Of a DNA stretch of 64,000 nucleotides, positions 8,941-18,111 are shown piece after piece. Positions within the stretch are counted from its first letter, which is position 1. Each line of letters opens with the position of its first letter. The DNA comes from Vibrio sinaloensis (GTDB lineage: Bacteria > Pseudomonadota > Gammaproteobacteria > Enterobacterales > Vibrionaceae). The notes below the pieces were generated by a model that ran no database searches, had not been told where the DNA came from, and saw nothing but the letters and a program-made list of their open reading frames with translations. The stretch is from contig NZ_JWLV01000012.1 in NCBI RefSeq assembly GCF_000808535.1, forward strand, positions 239,490 through 303,489. The letters run 5' to 3'. A program made the position numbers and the translations under genes.

Positions 8941-10821
8941 TTAAACCTCTGCCATATCACCGTTGGTTTGTAGCCAACTACGGCGGTCATCCGCACGTTT
9001 CTTACCTAGCAACATATCCATCATTTCCATGGTCTGCTCATTGTCATCGATGGTTAACTGAACCAAGCGACGGGTATTCGGATCCATGGTTGTTTCGCGA
9101 AGTTGGAGTGGGTTCATCTCACCCAGACCTTTGAATCGCTGTACGTTGATTTTGGCTTTTTTCTTCGATAGACGCTCTAATACGCCCTCTTTCTCATCAT
9201 CATCAAGGGCATAGAACACTTCTTTACCGCAGTCGATTCGATAGAGAGGAGGCATCGCGACATAGATATGGCCGGCTTCAACTAGAGCACGGAAGTGACG
9301 AGTGAACAGAGCACACAGTAGCGTCGCGATGTGCAGACCATCCGAGTCCGCATCGGCAAGGATACAGATTTTGCCGTAACGTAGGCCATCGAGGTTGTCG
9401 TTGTCAGGGTCGATACCCAGCGCAACAGAGATATCGTGCACTTCTTGAGAGGCAAGGACTTGGTCAGCAGAGACTTCCCACGTGTTCAAGATCTTACCAC
9501 GCAGTGGCATCACCGCTTGGAACTCACGATCGCGGGCTTGTTTCGCCGAGCCGCCTGCCGAGTCACCCTCGACAAAGAAGATTTCAGTACGATTTAAATC
9601 TTGTACAGAACAGTCGGTTAACTTACCCGGTAGTGCCGGACCTGACGCCACCTTCTTACGTACAACTTTCTTACTAGCGCGCATACGGCGGTGCGCATTG
9701 GCAATACACACTTCTGCCAGCTGTTCTGCTAGTTGAGGTTTCTCGTTTAACCACAAGCTGAAGGCATCTTTTACTACGCCAGAAACAAACGCTGCTGTTT
9801 GACGAGATGAAAGACGCTCTTTAGTTTGACCGGCAAACTGAGGGTCTTGCATCTTGACCGACAACACGTAAGAACAGCGATCGAAGATGTCGTCACCTGT
9901 TAACTTAACCCCACGAGGAAGTAAGTTACGGAACTCACAGAACTCGCGCATCGCATCAAGTAGACCTTGGCGAAGACCGTTAACGTGCGTACCACCTTGC
10001 TTAGTTGGAACTAAGTTAACGTAGCTTTCGGTGATCATCTCGCCGCCTTCAGGCTGCCAGATCACCGCCCACGTTGCCATTTCCGTTTCTGCAGTGAACT
10101 CTCCGATGTAAGGCTCGGCTGGCAGTACTTCATAGCCTTTCACGCCCTCAGCAAGATAGTCTTTTAAGCCATCTTCGTAGTACCACTTGTGCTCTTCATC
10201 GTTAACTTTATCGCTAAACGTGATTTCTAACCCTGGGCAGAGCACGGCTTTGGCACGCAGGTTGTTCACCAAACGTAGTGCTGAGAATTTGTAGCTGTCG
10301 AAGTATTTAGCATCTGGCCAGAAGTGGACTGATGTTCCGGTGTTGCGGTGACCACAAGTTCCGGTCACGGTAAGTTCTGTCACGGCGTTACCGTGTTCAA
10401 AAGCGATTTCATGCACTTGACCTTGGCGTTTTACGGTGACTTCCACACGTTTGGATAACGCGTTAACCACCGAAATACCAACCCCGTGCAAACCACCAGA
10501 GAACTTGTAGTTGTCATTGGAGAACTTACCGCCAGCGTGCAGCTTGGTCATGATAAGTTCAACACCCGAAATGCCTTTCTCCGGGTGAATATCAACGGGC
10601 ATACCACGACCATCATCGATTACTTCGAGCGATTGGTCTGCATGAAGAATGACTTTGATTTTTTTCGCATGACCCGCAAGCGCTTCATCCACCGAGTTGT
10701 CGATAACTTCTTGGGCGAGATGGTTTGGTCGCTCCGTTTCGGTATACATACCAGGACGGTGTCGTACTGGGTCGAGACCTTCAAGAACCGAAAGGTCTTT
10801 CGCATTATATTGTTCAGTCAT
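8941..10821 (-). CDS. parE: DNA topoisomerase IV subunit B
   Basis: 626 aa ATPase subunit of topoisomerase IV. The GHKL ATP-binding motifs are present (EVIDNSVDEALAGH near residue 40, GGLHGVGISVVNALS near 110). The Toprim domain carries FVEGDSAGGSAKQARDREFQ with PLRGKILN, and the Mg-binding DADSDGLHI. Length matches E. coli ParE (630 aa). It is the first gene of parE-parC. Upstream lies a 253 bp gap with a possible terminator of the yqiA operon and the parE promoter region. Confidence 0.98.
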   Translation of the reverse strand: MTEQYNAKDLSVLEGLDPVRHRPGMYTETERPNHLAQEVIDNSVDEALAGHAKKIKVILHADQSLEVIDDGRGMPVDIHPEKGISGVELIMTKLHAGGKFSNDNYKFSGGLHGVGISVVNALSKRVEVTVKRQGQVHEIAFEHGNAVTELTVTGTCGHRNTGTSVHFWPDAKYFDSYKFSALRLVNNLRAKAVLCPGLEITFSDKVNDEEHKWYYEDGLKDYLAEGVKGYEVLPAEPYIGEFTAETEMATWAVIWQPEGGEMITESYVNLVPTKQGGTHVNGLRQGLLDAMREFCEFRNLLPRGVKLTGDDIFDRCSYVLSVKMQDPQFAGQTKERLSSRQTAAFVSGVVKDAFSLWLNEKPQLAEQLAEVCIANAHRRMRASKKVVRKKVASGPALPGKLTDCSVQDLNRTEIFFVEGDSAGGSAKQARDREFQAVMPLRGKILNTWEVSADQVLASQEVHDISVALGIDPDNDNLDGLRYGKICILADADSDGLHIATLLCALFTRHFRALVEAGHIYVAMPPLYRIDCGKEVFYALDDDEKEGVLERLSKKKAKINVQRFKGLGEMNPLQLRETTMDPNTRRLVQLTIDDNEQTMEMMDMLLGKKRADDRRSWLQTNGDMAEV

Positions 10822-10899
10822 AATACGGAATATCTATATAAAGAATAAAAGGGTAGCCAAGCAGGCGGGACATTAAGCTCTAGCAATTGATTGAGAATC

Positions 10900-10927
10900 G
10901 AAAAAGCGAGCAAACTCTAATCGCTTT
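10900..10927 (-). terminator. Possible terminator after yqiA
   Basis: On the minus strand AAAGCGA (10921-10927) pairs with TCGCTTT (10903-10909) across an 11 nt loop and is followed by more T residues. It lies about 150 bp beyond the yqiA stop and 75 bp before parE. The stem is short, so it may be weak and allow read-through into parE. Confidence 0.5.
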
Positions 10928-11074
10928 GCATCCTGCCAAGCATAAGTGAAACATAGTCTGGAAGAGACGTATTGATGTCAAGCGAGATAAGTAAGTAACA
11001 GGTAAATTTATGACTCTTCCCTCATCAACCTAACAAATTGTGTTCAAGATGATAAGGAGCTGAGCAACAAGGTT

Positions 11075-11656
11075 TTAGAGTTGTAAGAATTTGATGATTT
11101 TTTCTGGATAGCGTTCGAAGTCGACAAAACTATGATCACCACCTGATTCTACGGTCTGTTTTGCTCCAACAAACTTGCTCACCGCTTGCCGGTAATCGAG
11201 TACTTCATCTTCTTCTTGCTGAAGTAACCAAAAATCAGACGGGTAACGAATCGTCGGCGTATCAAGAGCGATCAGTTCATCGATATGCTGCTCTTCAAGC
11301 ATATACGTTTCATTGGTGTAAGGGTTAACTTGTTCACCCAAGTAATCAGCCAACAACTCATAAGGTTTCACCGCAGGGTTGACCACCACGGCTCGAAAGC
11401 CAAACTGGTTGTTCAGCCACATAGACATGTACCCACCTAGCGAGCTGCCGACCAAACCAATACGGTAATCCTCTTTATGCTGTTCAACAATGTCGAGCAA
11501 CAAATTCGCAGCAAGCTCTGGAAAACAAGGCAATTGAGGAACCAACACTTTAATATCAGGCCGATACTGCTCACAATACGCTTTCATCACATTCGCTTTG
11601 TGTGAAAGTGGTGAGCTGTTAAAACCATGAACATATAGAAGTAGTGATGGCTTCAT
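11075..11656 (-). CDS. yqiA: Esterase YqiA (alpha/beta hydrolase)
   Basis: 193 aa alpha/beta hydrolase of the YqiA family; E. coli YqiA shows esterase activity on short acyl esters. The oxyanion motif YVHGFNSSP sits at residues 8-16, the nucleophile elbow GSSLGG has Ser72, and the C-terminal catalytic His is in GGDHSF (about residue 174). The physiological substrate is unknown. It is last in the compact nudF-yqiB-cpdA-yqiA operon, 9 bp after cpdA, the same arrangement as upstream of parE in E. coli. Confidence 0.92.
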   Translation of the reverse strand: MKPSLLLYVHGFNSSPLSHKANVMKAYCEQYRPDIKVLVPQLPCFPELAANLLLDIVEQHKEDYRIGLVGSSLGGYMSMWLNNQFGFRAVVVNPAVKPYELLADYLGEQVNPYTNETYMLEEQHIDELIALDTPTIRYPSDFWLLQQEEDEVLDYRQAVSKFVGAKQTVESGGDHSFVDFERYPEKIIKFLQL

Positions 11657-11665
11657 GCGATCCTC

Positions 11666-12484
11666 TTAATATCCGGCAGAGCTGAAATCAGGTTGGAAAC
11701 ATCCTGCAGGAAGACGCTTTACGTAAGTCTCTAATTGTCCATCGGCTTTAAGCACAAGCTCTCGCCAACCTGGTGAGGTCGTGTCCAACGCAAAATCATC
11801 CGAGTTAGGTTTAAACTGAACGCAAGTCGATGGCGTTGCCATGACGCGAACACCGTGATGCATCACATTCATATCTTGATGTACATGACCACATAACACA
11901 GCACTGACGTTATTGTGCTTTTGCACGACTTGCCAAAAATCATCCGCGTCTTTAAGTGTGTGCTGATCTAGCCAAGCACTACCCACCAAAATTGGGTGAT
12001 GGTGAAGCAAAACGAGAGTGTGACGATCGGCATACTGCGCGAGTTTTTCATCCAGTAAAGCCAACTGCTGATCGCTCAAGCGACCATGCGGCACACCAAC
12101 AACTTGAGAATCTAGCAGGATCATCTGCCAGTGTTCGCCCAGCAAAACATGGTCGACCTGCTGGATTTGTGGCGATGGGATCACCGACGTCATGTTCGGT
12201 TTATAGTCATGATTGCCAGGCAACCAAAAACAGGGTTTCAGCAATGGCTCAATGCCACGCTCAAAGCATTGATAAGACGCTTCACTATGATCCTGAGAGA
12301 TATCGCCCGTCGCTAAAAGAGCATCAAAACGACATTCTTGCTCGACAATTGCATTGACGACGGCTTTAAAACTCTCACCAGTGTTGACACTTAATAAGCT
12401 GCCATCTGTTGCTTCGAACAGATGGGTGTCTGTAATTTGGAGCAGCTTAATGCTGCTATCTGATGAGTTTGACGTAACTTTCAA
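11666..12484 (-). CDS. cpdA: 3',5'-cyclic AMP phosphodiesterase CpdA
   Basis: Calcineurin-like metallophosphoesterase that hydrolyses cAMP and so tunes CRP signalling. The metal-site motifs are in order: QITDTHL, LLATGDISQD, WLPGNHDY, LLHHHPI and LCGHVHQD. The coordinates assume a TTG start at 12484 (272 aa, close to the 275 aa of E. coli CpdA). An ATG at 12526 would give 286 aa but would overlap yqiB by 32 bp and lacks a visible ribosome binding site; the TTG is preceded by AGG at 9 bp. The start is uncertain, the identity is not. Confidence 0.93.
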   Translation of the reverse strand: MKVTSNSSDSSIKLLQITDTHLFEATDGSLLSVNTGESFKAVVNAIVEQECRFDALLATGDISQDHSEASYQCFERGIEPLLKPCFWLPGNHDYKPNMTSVIPSPQIQQVDHVLLGEHWQMILLDSQVVGVPHGRLSDQQLALLDEKLAQYADRHTLVLLHHHPILVGSAWLDQHTLKDADDFWQVVQKHNNVSAVLCGHVHQDMNVMHHGVRVMATPSTCVQFKPNSDDFALDTTSPGWRELVLKADGQLETYVKRLPAGCFQPDFSSAGY

Positions 12485-12494
12485 AATTTCAAAC

Positions 12495-12935
12495 CTAAAT
12501 ATTGATCGGTGTCCGGCTGATACCATGCCGCAGACAAAATGTTAACCAATCGCCTAAAAAACGGTTCAATTGTGCTTTTTCATCTTGTTGAACCATCTTG
12601 TCATTTGGGTATTCGTAACGTGCATTGACACGTCGTAAGTGCTCACATTCCGAGACTTCTGCTACGCGAGCATCGTGGTAGAGCCTGACAGACATTCTCG
12701 GCAATGGAAATACTGGAACGTCATCGCTTTGACAAATATCGACCAAAGTTGTGTACTTTGTGACTTCGCCCACTTGAATTTGATACGTCATATTAGCAGC
12801 TTGATAACAGCGAACGTCGCCAACACTCGCGTTACTCGGAATGAGTGCGTTGAGTTTGGCATAATTGGTTTCATAGGTGCGCATCAGCTCTGATAAATCA
12901 ACATGATACGGCTTTTTTACTGCTACTTGTGCCAT
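12495..12935 (-). CDS. yqiB: DUF1249 family protein YqiB
   Basis: About 146 aa from the preferred start MAQVAVKKPYHVDLSELMRTYETNYAKL; an in-frame ATG 36 bp further upstream would overlap nudF by 49 bp. DUF1249 proteins are small, soluble and of unknown function. They are conserved in gammaproteobacteria and regularly lie between nudF and cpdA, as here. The protein contains a conserved segment with VTKYTTLVDICQ and VRLYHDARVAEV, and no membrane segment or signal peptide. Translation is likely coupled to nudF, whose stop lies 13 bp inside this frame. Confidence 0.88.
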   Translation of the reverse strand: MAQVAVKKPYHVDLSELMRTYETNYAKLNALIPSNASVGDVRCYQAANMTYQIQVGEVTKYTTLVDICQSDDVPVFPLPRMSVRLYHDARVAEVSECEHLRRVNARYEYPNDKMVQQDEKAQLNRFLGDWLTFCLRHGISRTPINI

Positions 12936-13552
12936 TCGCTTCTTAAACGTTGGTGGTTCAGTTGTAACCATTGCAGCGCAATGATCGAAGCACCATTTTC
13001 AAACTTACCATTTGTTACCCACTCATAAGCCTCTTCACGGCTAATGACATGGACGCGTATATCTTCACCCTCATAGTCTAAACCATGAACGCCATGTGCG
13101 GTTGTTGCGTCAACCTTTCCGACGTAAACATCGAGCATTTCAGAGCAACCACCTGAAGATGGGTAGTAAGACGTCACTTTCTCTAACAAGGTGACGTCAA
13201 TCCCCGCCTCTTCAACCGCCTCTCGACGAACGACATCTTCCGCCGTTTCTCCATGGTCAATGATCCCTGCGACTATCTCCATCTGCCATGGTGATGGATG
13301 CTCTAATGCTCCAACGCGGATTTGCTCAATGATAACGACCTGGTCTGTAATCGGGTCGTAAGGGAGCATGGCCGCTGCATGGCCGCGCTCAAACATCTCG
13401 CGCTCAAGTGGCTGACTCCAACCCCCTTCGAACAGCTTATGTCGAAAGCGGTATTTGACCATGCTAAAGAAACCCTTGAACAGTGTCTCTTTTGAGATTA
13501 TTTCCACATCTTGGGGTGTAAACTCCCCGTGTCGCTTTTCAGATGGTTGCAT
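12923..13552 (-). CDS. nudF: ADP-ribose pyrophosphatase NudF
   Basis: 209 aa Nudix hydrolase, the E. coli length. The Nudix box at residues 96-118 fits the consensus G-x5-E-x7-REVxEExGI exactly, read as GIIDHGE followed by REAVEEAGI. The context (QIRVGALEHPSPWQMEIVAG before it and SSGGCSEMLDVYVG after it) is that of ADP-ribose pyrophosphatases, which convert ADP-ribose to AMP and ribose 5-phosphate and affect the ADP-glucose pool. It is the first gene of nudF-yqiB-cpdA-yqiA, divergent from tolC, with GAGGTG before the ATG. Confidence 0.95.
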   Translation of the reverse strand: MQPSEKRHGEFTPQDVEIISKETLFKGFFSMVKYRFRHKLFEGGWSQPLEREMFERGHAAAMLPYDPITDQVVIIEQIRVGALEHPSPWQMEIVAGIIDHGETAEDVVRREAVEEAGIDVTLLEKVTSYYPSSGGCSEMLDVYVGKVDATTAHGVHGLDYEGEDIRVHVISREEAYEWVTNGKFENGASIIALQWLQLNHQRLRSEWHK

Positions 13553-13701
13553 TTGGCACCTCGCTGAGTGAATCTTATAGTTTACTCAGACAAAAGCTTA
13601 ACTTCCAAGGACATGGCTCAACTTTTTATATAATTTTTATATTCTGAGTTAAATTGAATAATAAAATATATTGCACAAGTGGATAGTTAAGTGTAAAAAT
13701 T

Positions 13702-13715
13702 TGCAAAGTTTTGCA
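13702..13715 (+). promoter_or_regulatory. Short dyad in the tolC upstream region
   Basis: TGCAAA-GT-TTTGCA, a perfect inverted repeat about 70 bp before the tolC ATG. It lies just downstream of a weak candidate promoter (TTGCAC at 13671-13676, 17 bp, TAAAAA at 13694-13699). It could be an operator; no family can be assigned by eye. Confidence 0.35.
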
Positions 13716-13785
13716 TGAATTAACATCAGTATGGGTTAAACTCTTGACGAGTAACCCTTTTCATCTTTTGGCAGGAATAGGACCT

Positions 13786-15111
13786 ATGAAGAAACTGCTT
13801 CCACTATTTATCAGTGCAGCTCTAGGAAGTATGAGCACCAGTGCTTTTGCTGATACGCTCGCTGAAATCTACAACCAAGCGAAAGAAAACGATCCAACAC
13901 TCCTCAGTGCGGCTGCTCAACGCGATGCAGCTTTCGAAGCAGTAACTTCTAGTCGCTCGACGCTACTCCCTCAAATTTCATTAAAAGCGAGCTACGACAT
14001 TAATCGTGGTGAACAAGACTTGAATTCGGGCGGTAAGGTAGACACCGATAACAATCAATTCGGCGCGTCTATTGGCTTTAGTCAAGAGCTTTACAAGCGT
14101 TCAAGCTGGGTAACACTCGACATCGCAGAGAAAACAGCACGCCAAGCGGATGCCTCTTATGCTGCAGTTCAACAAGCATTAATTCTTCGTGTCGCACAAG
14201 CCTATTTTGACGTTTTACGTGCACAAGACAATCTAGAGTTTGTTCAAGCAGAAAAAGCAGCCGTAGGTCGCCAGCTTGAACAGACCAAACAGCGTTTTGA
14301 AGTTGGCCTTTCTGCAATTACCGACGTACATGATGCGCAAGCTCAGTACGATGCAGTACTTGCTGATGAAGTACTGGCAGAAAACAGCTTGATTAATAGC
14401 TATGAAGGGCTACGAGAAATTACAGGTCAAGAACACGCGCAACTCGACGTGTTGGACACGAAGCGTTTTTCTGCAAGCCGCAATTCAACGCCAATTACTC
14501 AGTTGATTGAAGAAGCACAAGAGAAGAACCTAAGCTTGCTATCTTCTCGTATCGCCCAAGATGTTGCAAAAGACAAGATTTCTCTTGCTAGCTCAGGCCA
14601 CCTGCCATCTCTGACGCTTGATGGTGGCTATTCACTATCCGATGTGTCAAATAGCAGTAACGATTACGACGCCGACAACTTCAACGTAGGCATCAACCTA
14701 GAAGTCCCGCTCTACACGGGTGGTAATATTAGCTCTCAAACTAAGCAAGCTGAGTACAGCTATGTTGCGGCGAGCCAAGATCTAGAAGCGCAATACCGCA
14801 GCGTCGTCAAAGATGTTCGCGCGTTTAACAATAACATCAGTGCGTCAATCGGTGCTCTGCGTGCATACGAGCAAACTGTTGTATCAGCAGAATCGGCGCT
14901 TGAAGCAACTGAAGCCGGTTTCGATGTAGGCACACGTACTATCGTAGACGTATTAGATTCAACTCGTCGCTTGTATGATGCCAATAAAAACCTGTCGAAC
15001 GCTCGCTACGATTACATCCTCAGCGAGTTGCAGCTTCGCCAAGCGATTGGCACACTCAGCGAACAAGACATTATGGATATCAACGCAGGTCTACGTACCG
15101 CGAAGAAATAA
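13786..15111 (+). CDS. tolC: Outer-membrane efflux channel TolC
   Basis: 441 aa outer membrane factor. It forms the trimeric exit duct for RND and MFS drug pumps and for type I secretion. The start chosen is the ATG preceded by AGGAATAGGACC; it opens a Sec signal peptide ending SAFA-DTLAEIYNQA (residue 22/23). The mature protein shows the two-fold repeated OEP domain, with periplasmic helices containing VAQAYFDVLRAQDNL and VGLSAITDVHDAQAQYDA in the first half and VKDVRAFNNNISASI and VGTRTIVDVLDSTRRLYDAN in the second. A frame extending 25 codons further upstream lacks a ribosome site. Divergent from nudF. Confidence 0.97.
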   Translation: MKKLLPLFISAALGSMSTSAFADTLAEIYNQAKENDPTLLSAAAQRDAAFEAVTSSRSTLLPQISLKASYDINRGEQDLNSGGKVDTDNNQFGASIGFSQELYKRSSWVTLDIAEKTARQADASYAAVQQALILRVAQAYFDVLRAQDNLEFVQAEKAAVGRQLEQTKQRFEVGLSAITDVHDAQAQYDAVLADEVLAENSLINSYEGLREITGQEHAQLDVLDTKRFSASRNSTPITQLIEEAQEKNLSLLSSRIAQDVAKDKISLASSGHLPSLTLDGGYSLSDVSNSSNDYDADNFNVGINLEVPLYTGGNISSQTKQAEYSYVAASQDLEAQYRSVVKDVRAFNNNISASIGALRAYEQTVVSAESALEATEAGFDVGTRTIVDVLDSTRRLYDANKNLSNARYDYILSELQLRQAIGTLSEQDIMDINAGLRTAKK

Positions 15112-15128
15112 TCTCAAACCATAGTAAA

Positions 15129-15160
15129 AGAGCAGGCACCTGATGTGCCTGCTCTTTTTT
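15129..15160. terminator. Terminator between tolC and the arcB-linked lipoprotein gene
   Basis: A perfect 11 bp stem (AGAGCAGGCAC with GTGCCTGCTCT) with a 5 nt loop, followed by TTTTTTG. It sits between convergent genes and can serve both strands, although the minus-strand U-tract is weaker. Confidence 0.9.
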
Positions 15161-15182
15161 GTTTGAACGAAGCCTACTGCTT

Positions 15183-15629
15183 CTAGTAAACGGTATCAAT
15201 CACTACGCCCGTTTCTACAAGCCACTCTGTTTTATCATCAACACGAACTTGCAGCGCAACATCAACCGGTTTCTCAGCGTCTAGCTCAAACTGCCATACA
15301 AACGCCAACTCCCATTGATTCTGGTTGTGAGTACGTAAATCCAGTAAGTCGCCATCAATTTGCCAACTTTCATCACCCTGTTTGATTGATAGTGATTCCA
15401 CCACCAGCTGGGCAGGCAGCACTTTATCTGACTCTAAATAGAGCGCACCATGCAGTGTACTGTCTTGAACCGAACCTATCGTCGGCATTTTGTTTACCCA
15501 AAGATTACTTTTAAGCGCGATGTTCGTTTGAGCCACTTCGATCGTGTTCGTTTGTTCCCAAACAACAGGTTCATTTGCACATCCTGCCAATAGCGCTGCA
15601 CTTAGCGACAGCAAAGCGAATTTTTTCAT
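15183..15629 (-). CDS. Uncharacterised lipoprotein co-transcribed with arcB
   Basis: 148 aa. A type II signal peptide with lipobox LLAGC places the acylated cysteine at residue 17 (MKKFALLSLSAALLAGC). The mature part is predicted mostly beta, with alternating hydrophobic strands such as ALYLESDKVLPAQLVVESLSI and WELAFVWQFELDAEKPVDVALQVRV, suggesting an immunoglobulin- or C2-like sandwich. I do not recognise a named family. It begins 1 bp after the arcB stop, so it is almost certainly on the arcB transcript, and it converges on tolC. Its function is unknown. Confidence 0.85.
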   Translation of the reverse strand: MKKFALLSLSAALLAGCANEPVVWEQTNTIEVAQTNIALKSNLWVNKMPTIGSVQDSTLHGALYLESDKVLPAQLVVESLSIKQGDESWQIDGDLLDLRTHNQNQWELAFVWQFELDAEKPVDVALQVRVDDKTEWLVETGVVIDTVY

Positions 15630-15630
15630 C

Positions 15631-17994
15631 TTATTTTCCTTGTTGCTGAGTTTGATTACCTAACCACTCTTTGAGTACCTCTATGTCGCTGAGGTATTCA
15701 TTTTTCATCTCTTCAACCCAATCGTCGATGTTTTCCCACCAAGCAGGTAAATCGGGCGATTGCGCTTTTTGCGCGATTTGCTGGATATGCTTCAAGCCTA
15801 TTGAACCCGCTGCACCTTTTATTTTGTGCGCTTCAGAGACAATCCCCTCTTGGTGTTTCGCCGTCATATTGGAGTCCAACAGTTCCAAGTAACCTGGCAT
15901 CATCTCTTCAAACATGGCAATGCTATCTAGCACCGGCGCGGCTCCAACAATGCCAACATAAGACTCCAACATATCGAGATCCAGCAGGCGAGAGTAAATT
16001 TCACTGGTTTCTGAAGACTCTTCCTCTACGCTCTTAGAGGTGGCTTCGACGACTTGCTCTGGCTGTTGGGTAAATTTGGCGATCACATTGTGCACGTCAG
16101 TCACCGACAATGGTTTGCTGATCGCATCATCCATACCTTTTTCGAGATATTCCGTTTTATTCTTCAACACGTTTGCCGTCAGAGCCACGAGAGGTGGAAG
16201 GTCTTTGTATGTTTTGCGGAAGAAATCGGCAACATCGAACCCTGTCATATCAGGCAGTTGAATATCTAAAAACGCAAGGTCGTAGATCTCCGGATCGAAC
16301 ATTTCAATTGCATCTTGACCTGTCATGGCGACCGACACTTCATGTCCCATACTCTCCAGTAAGGAGCGAGCAACCGTGATGTTAAGCTCGATGTCTTCAA
16401 CCATGAAAATATTCAGCTCAGGTTGCGTTGCAGGCGCTTCAAGAACTGACTCTTGCTCTACCGCCAATGGGACACGAATCGTTACCGTGAAAGTACTGCC
16501 AAATCCTTCTTCACTGGTGACGGTAATATCGCCGTCCATCATATTAATGAGCTGCTTCGACACCGCGAGACCAATCCCCGTCCCCACAGCATGAAGGTTA
16601 TCTTTACCCGATTTAACCTGATAATACATGGCAAAGATTTTTTCGAGCTCTGCTTCTGGAATACCGATACCACTATCTTCCACTTCCATGGTTATGGTGG
16701 CAAACGCGTCCTCCATCTCAGCGCTTACCGTCATCACAACCCCACCCTCTTTGGTAAATTTCATGGCGTTGCTAATCAGATTCCAAAGCACTTGGCGTAA
16801 GCGAGTTGCATCGACTTCAATCTCAGAGGGCAAACTGCTCAATCGCTCGAGATCGAAACGCAGCCCTTTTTGCGTTGCCATCAGTGCAGAAATACTTTCG
16901 ATTTCAGCGACGAAGTTTTCAAAATTCAATGCGGATGGGTATAGCTCAAGTTTGCGTCTGTCAAACTTGTCCATGTCAATGATGTCATTAAAGATATTGC
17001 CGAGCGTAATCGCACTCACATTAATGGTTTGCATGTGATGGCGCTGCTCTTCGGTTAATTGGGTATCAAGCAGCATACGACTCAAGCCGACAATGCCGTT
17101 GAGCGGCGTTCGTAATTCATGGCTGATGGTTGAGATGAAGGTCGTTTTATCTCGACTGGCTTTTTCGAGAGATTCTTCGTGACGTTTGCGCTCGGTGATG
17201 TCTCGTCCAAACCCAACAAGACCAAGGTGGCGCCCATCTTTACTGTAGAAAGGCACTTTACGCAGCTCAAAGTAGTTTTTGTGACCATCGGGATATTCAA
17301 GCCACTGCTCATAGGTCAACGCCTGATTATCAGAAAAGACTTTTTGGTCTGTATCCACAATTTGCTGAGCGACTTCTTTGCTGTACACATCCCAAGGTGT
17401 CAATCCAACAAGTTGGCTCTCTTTTTTGCCTGTCAGCTCTTCCATTGCACGGTTACATCCAGAGAACACCCCGTCTGCATTTCGGTAGTAAATTAAGTCC
17501 GGCGACGCATCGATAAACGAGCGCAACAATGCCGTGCGTTCTGCCAGTTCAAGCTGAGTGCGTTCACGCTGATACACCTCATTCTCAAGGTCTTTCATTG
17601 CCTCTTCACGCGCTTCTTCCGCTTTAATCCGTTCCTCGATCTCTTGATTCAACTTAGCAATGTTTTGCTGCAATTTGATGTTGAGCTCTTGGTCTCGTGA
17701 GCGCATGTCTTTGAGCTTCGAGACAAGTTTGGACAACCGTTGACGTGACTCTTCTAGCTGATCAACCACCACAGAAAGAAAGTAAACCGCCCATGGGGTA
17801 ATCAGCAGACCAAAAAATACCGAGCGAACGATATCGATATCATCAACATGGCCGCTCAACACGAGCGTAATACCCACTTGAACAACGACCGCTAAAGCCA
17901 CTAAAGCTAAAGCGAGTAGAATGGAGAAACGAAGGATGCCCAGCTTTACAAGTAGATCAACGTAATACTGGGCGAGGTTTTTTATCGGCTTCAT
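15631..17994 (-). CDS. arcB: Hybrid sensor histidine kinase ArcB
   Basis: 787 aa tripartite kinase of the Arc system, which senses the redox state of the quinone pool and phosphorylates ArcA. From the ATG with GGAG upstream: two transmembrane helices (about 21-45 and 55-78), a coiled-coil/leucine-rich linker, PAS domain (about 155-270), HisKA with His292 in SHELRTP, a HATPase domain with NLISNAMKF and GTGIGLAVS, receiver domain with Asp577 (LDIQLP), and a C-terminal HPt domain with His723 (AHKIKGA). Cys180 (FSGCNRAM) is retained. The position of E. coli Cys241 is tyrosine (PDGHKNYFELRK). A start 27 bp further upstream is less likely. Confidence 0.97.
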   Translation of the reverse strand: MKPIKNLAQYYVDLLVKLGILRFSILLALALVALAVVVQVGITLVLSGHVDDIDIVRSVFFGLLITPWAVYFLSVVVDQLEESRQRLSKLVSKLKDMRSRDQELNIKLQQNIAKLNQEIEERIKAEEAREEAMKDLENEVYQRERTQLELAERTALLRSFIDASPDLIYYRNADGVFSGCNRAMEELTGKKESQLVGLTPWDVYSKEVAQQIVDTDQKVFSDNQALTYEQWLEYPDGHKNYFELRKVPFYSKDGRHLGLVGFGRDITERKRHEESLEKASRDKTTFISTISHELRTPLNGIVGLSRMLLDTQLTEEQRHHMQTINVSAITLGNIFNDIIDMDKFDRRKLELYPSALNFENFVAEIESISALMATQKGLRFDLERLSSLPSEIEVDATRLRQVLWNLISNAMKFTKEGGVVMTVSAEMEDAFATITMEVEDSGIGIPEAELEKIFAMYYQVKSGKDNLHAVGTGIGLAVSKQLINMMDGDITVTSEEGFGSTFTVTIRVPLAVEQESVLEAPATQPELNIFMVEDIELNITVARSLLESMGHEVSVAMTGQDAIEMFDPEIYDLAFLDIQLPDMTGFDVADFFRKTYKDLPPLVALTANVLKNKTEYLEKGMDDAISKPLSVTDVHNVIAKFTQQPEQVVEATSKSVEEESSETSEIYSRLLDLDMLESYVGIVGAAPVLDSIAMFEEMMPGYLELLDSNMTAKHQEGIVSEAHKIKGAAGSIGLKHIQQIAQKAQSPDLPAWWENIDDWVEEMKNEYLSDIEVLKEWLGNQTQQQGK

Positions 17995-18111
17995 CAAACG
18001 CTCCGAACGGACACAAGGCAAACTATAATCTAATCAATAGATTGAATAGATGAACAATAATAGTACCCGTTTTCCTAGCGTTCCGCGAAAAGATTCCAAA
18101 ACGGATCGTGG

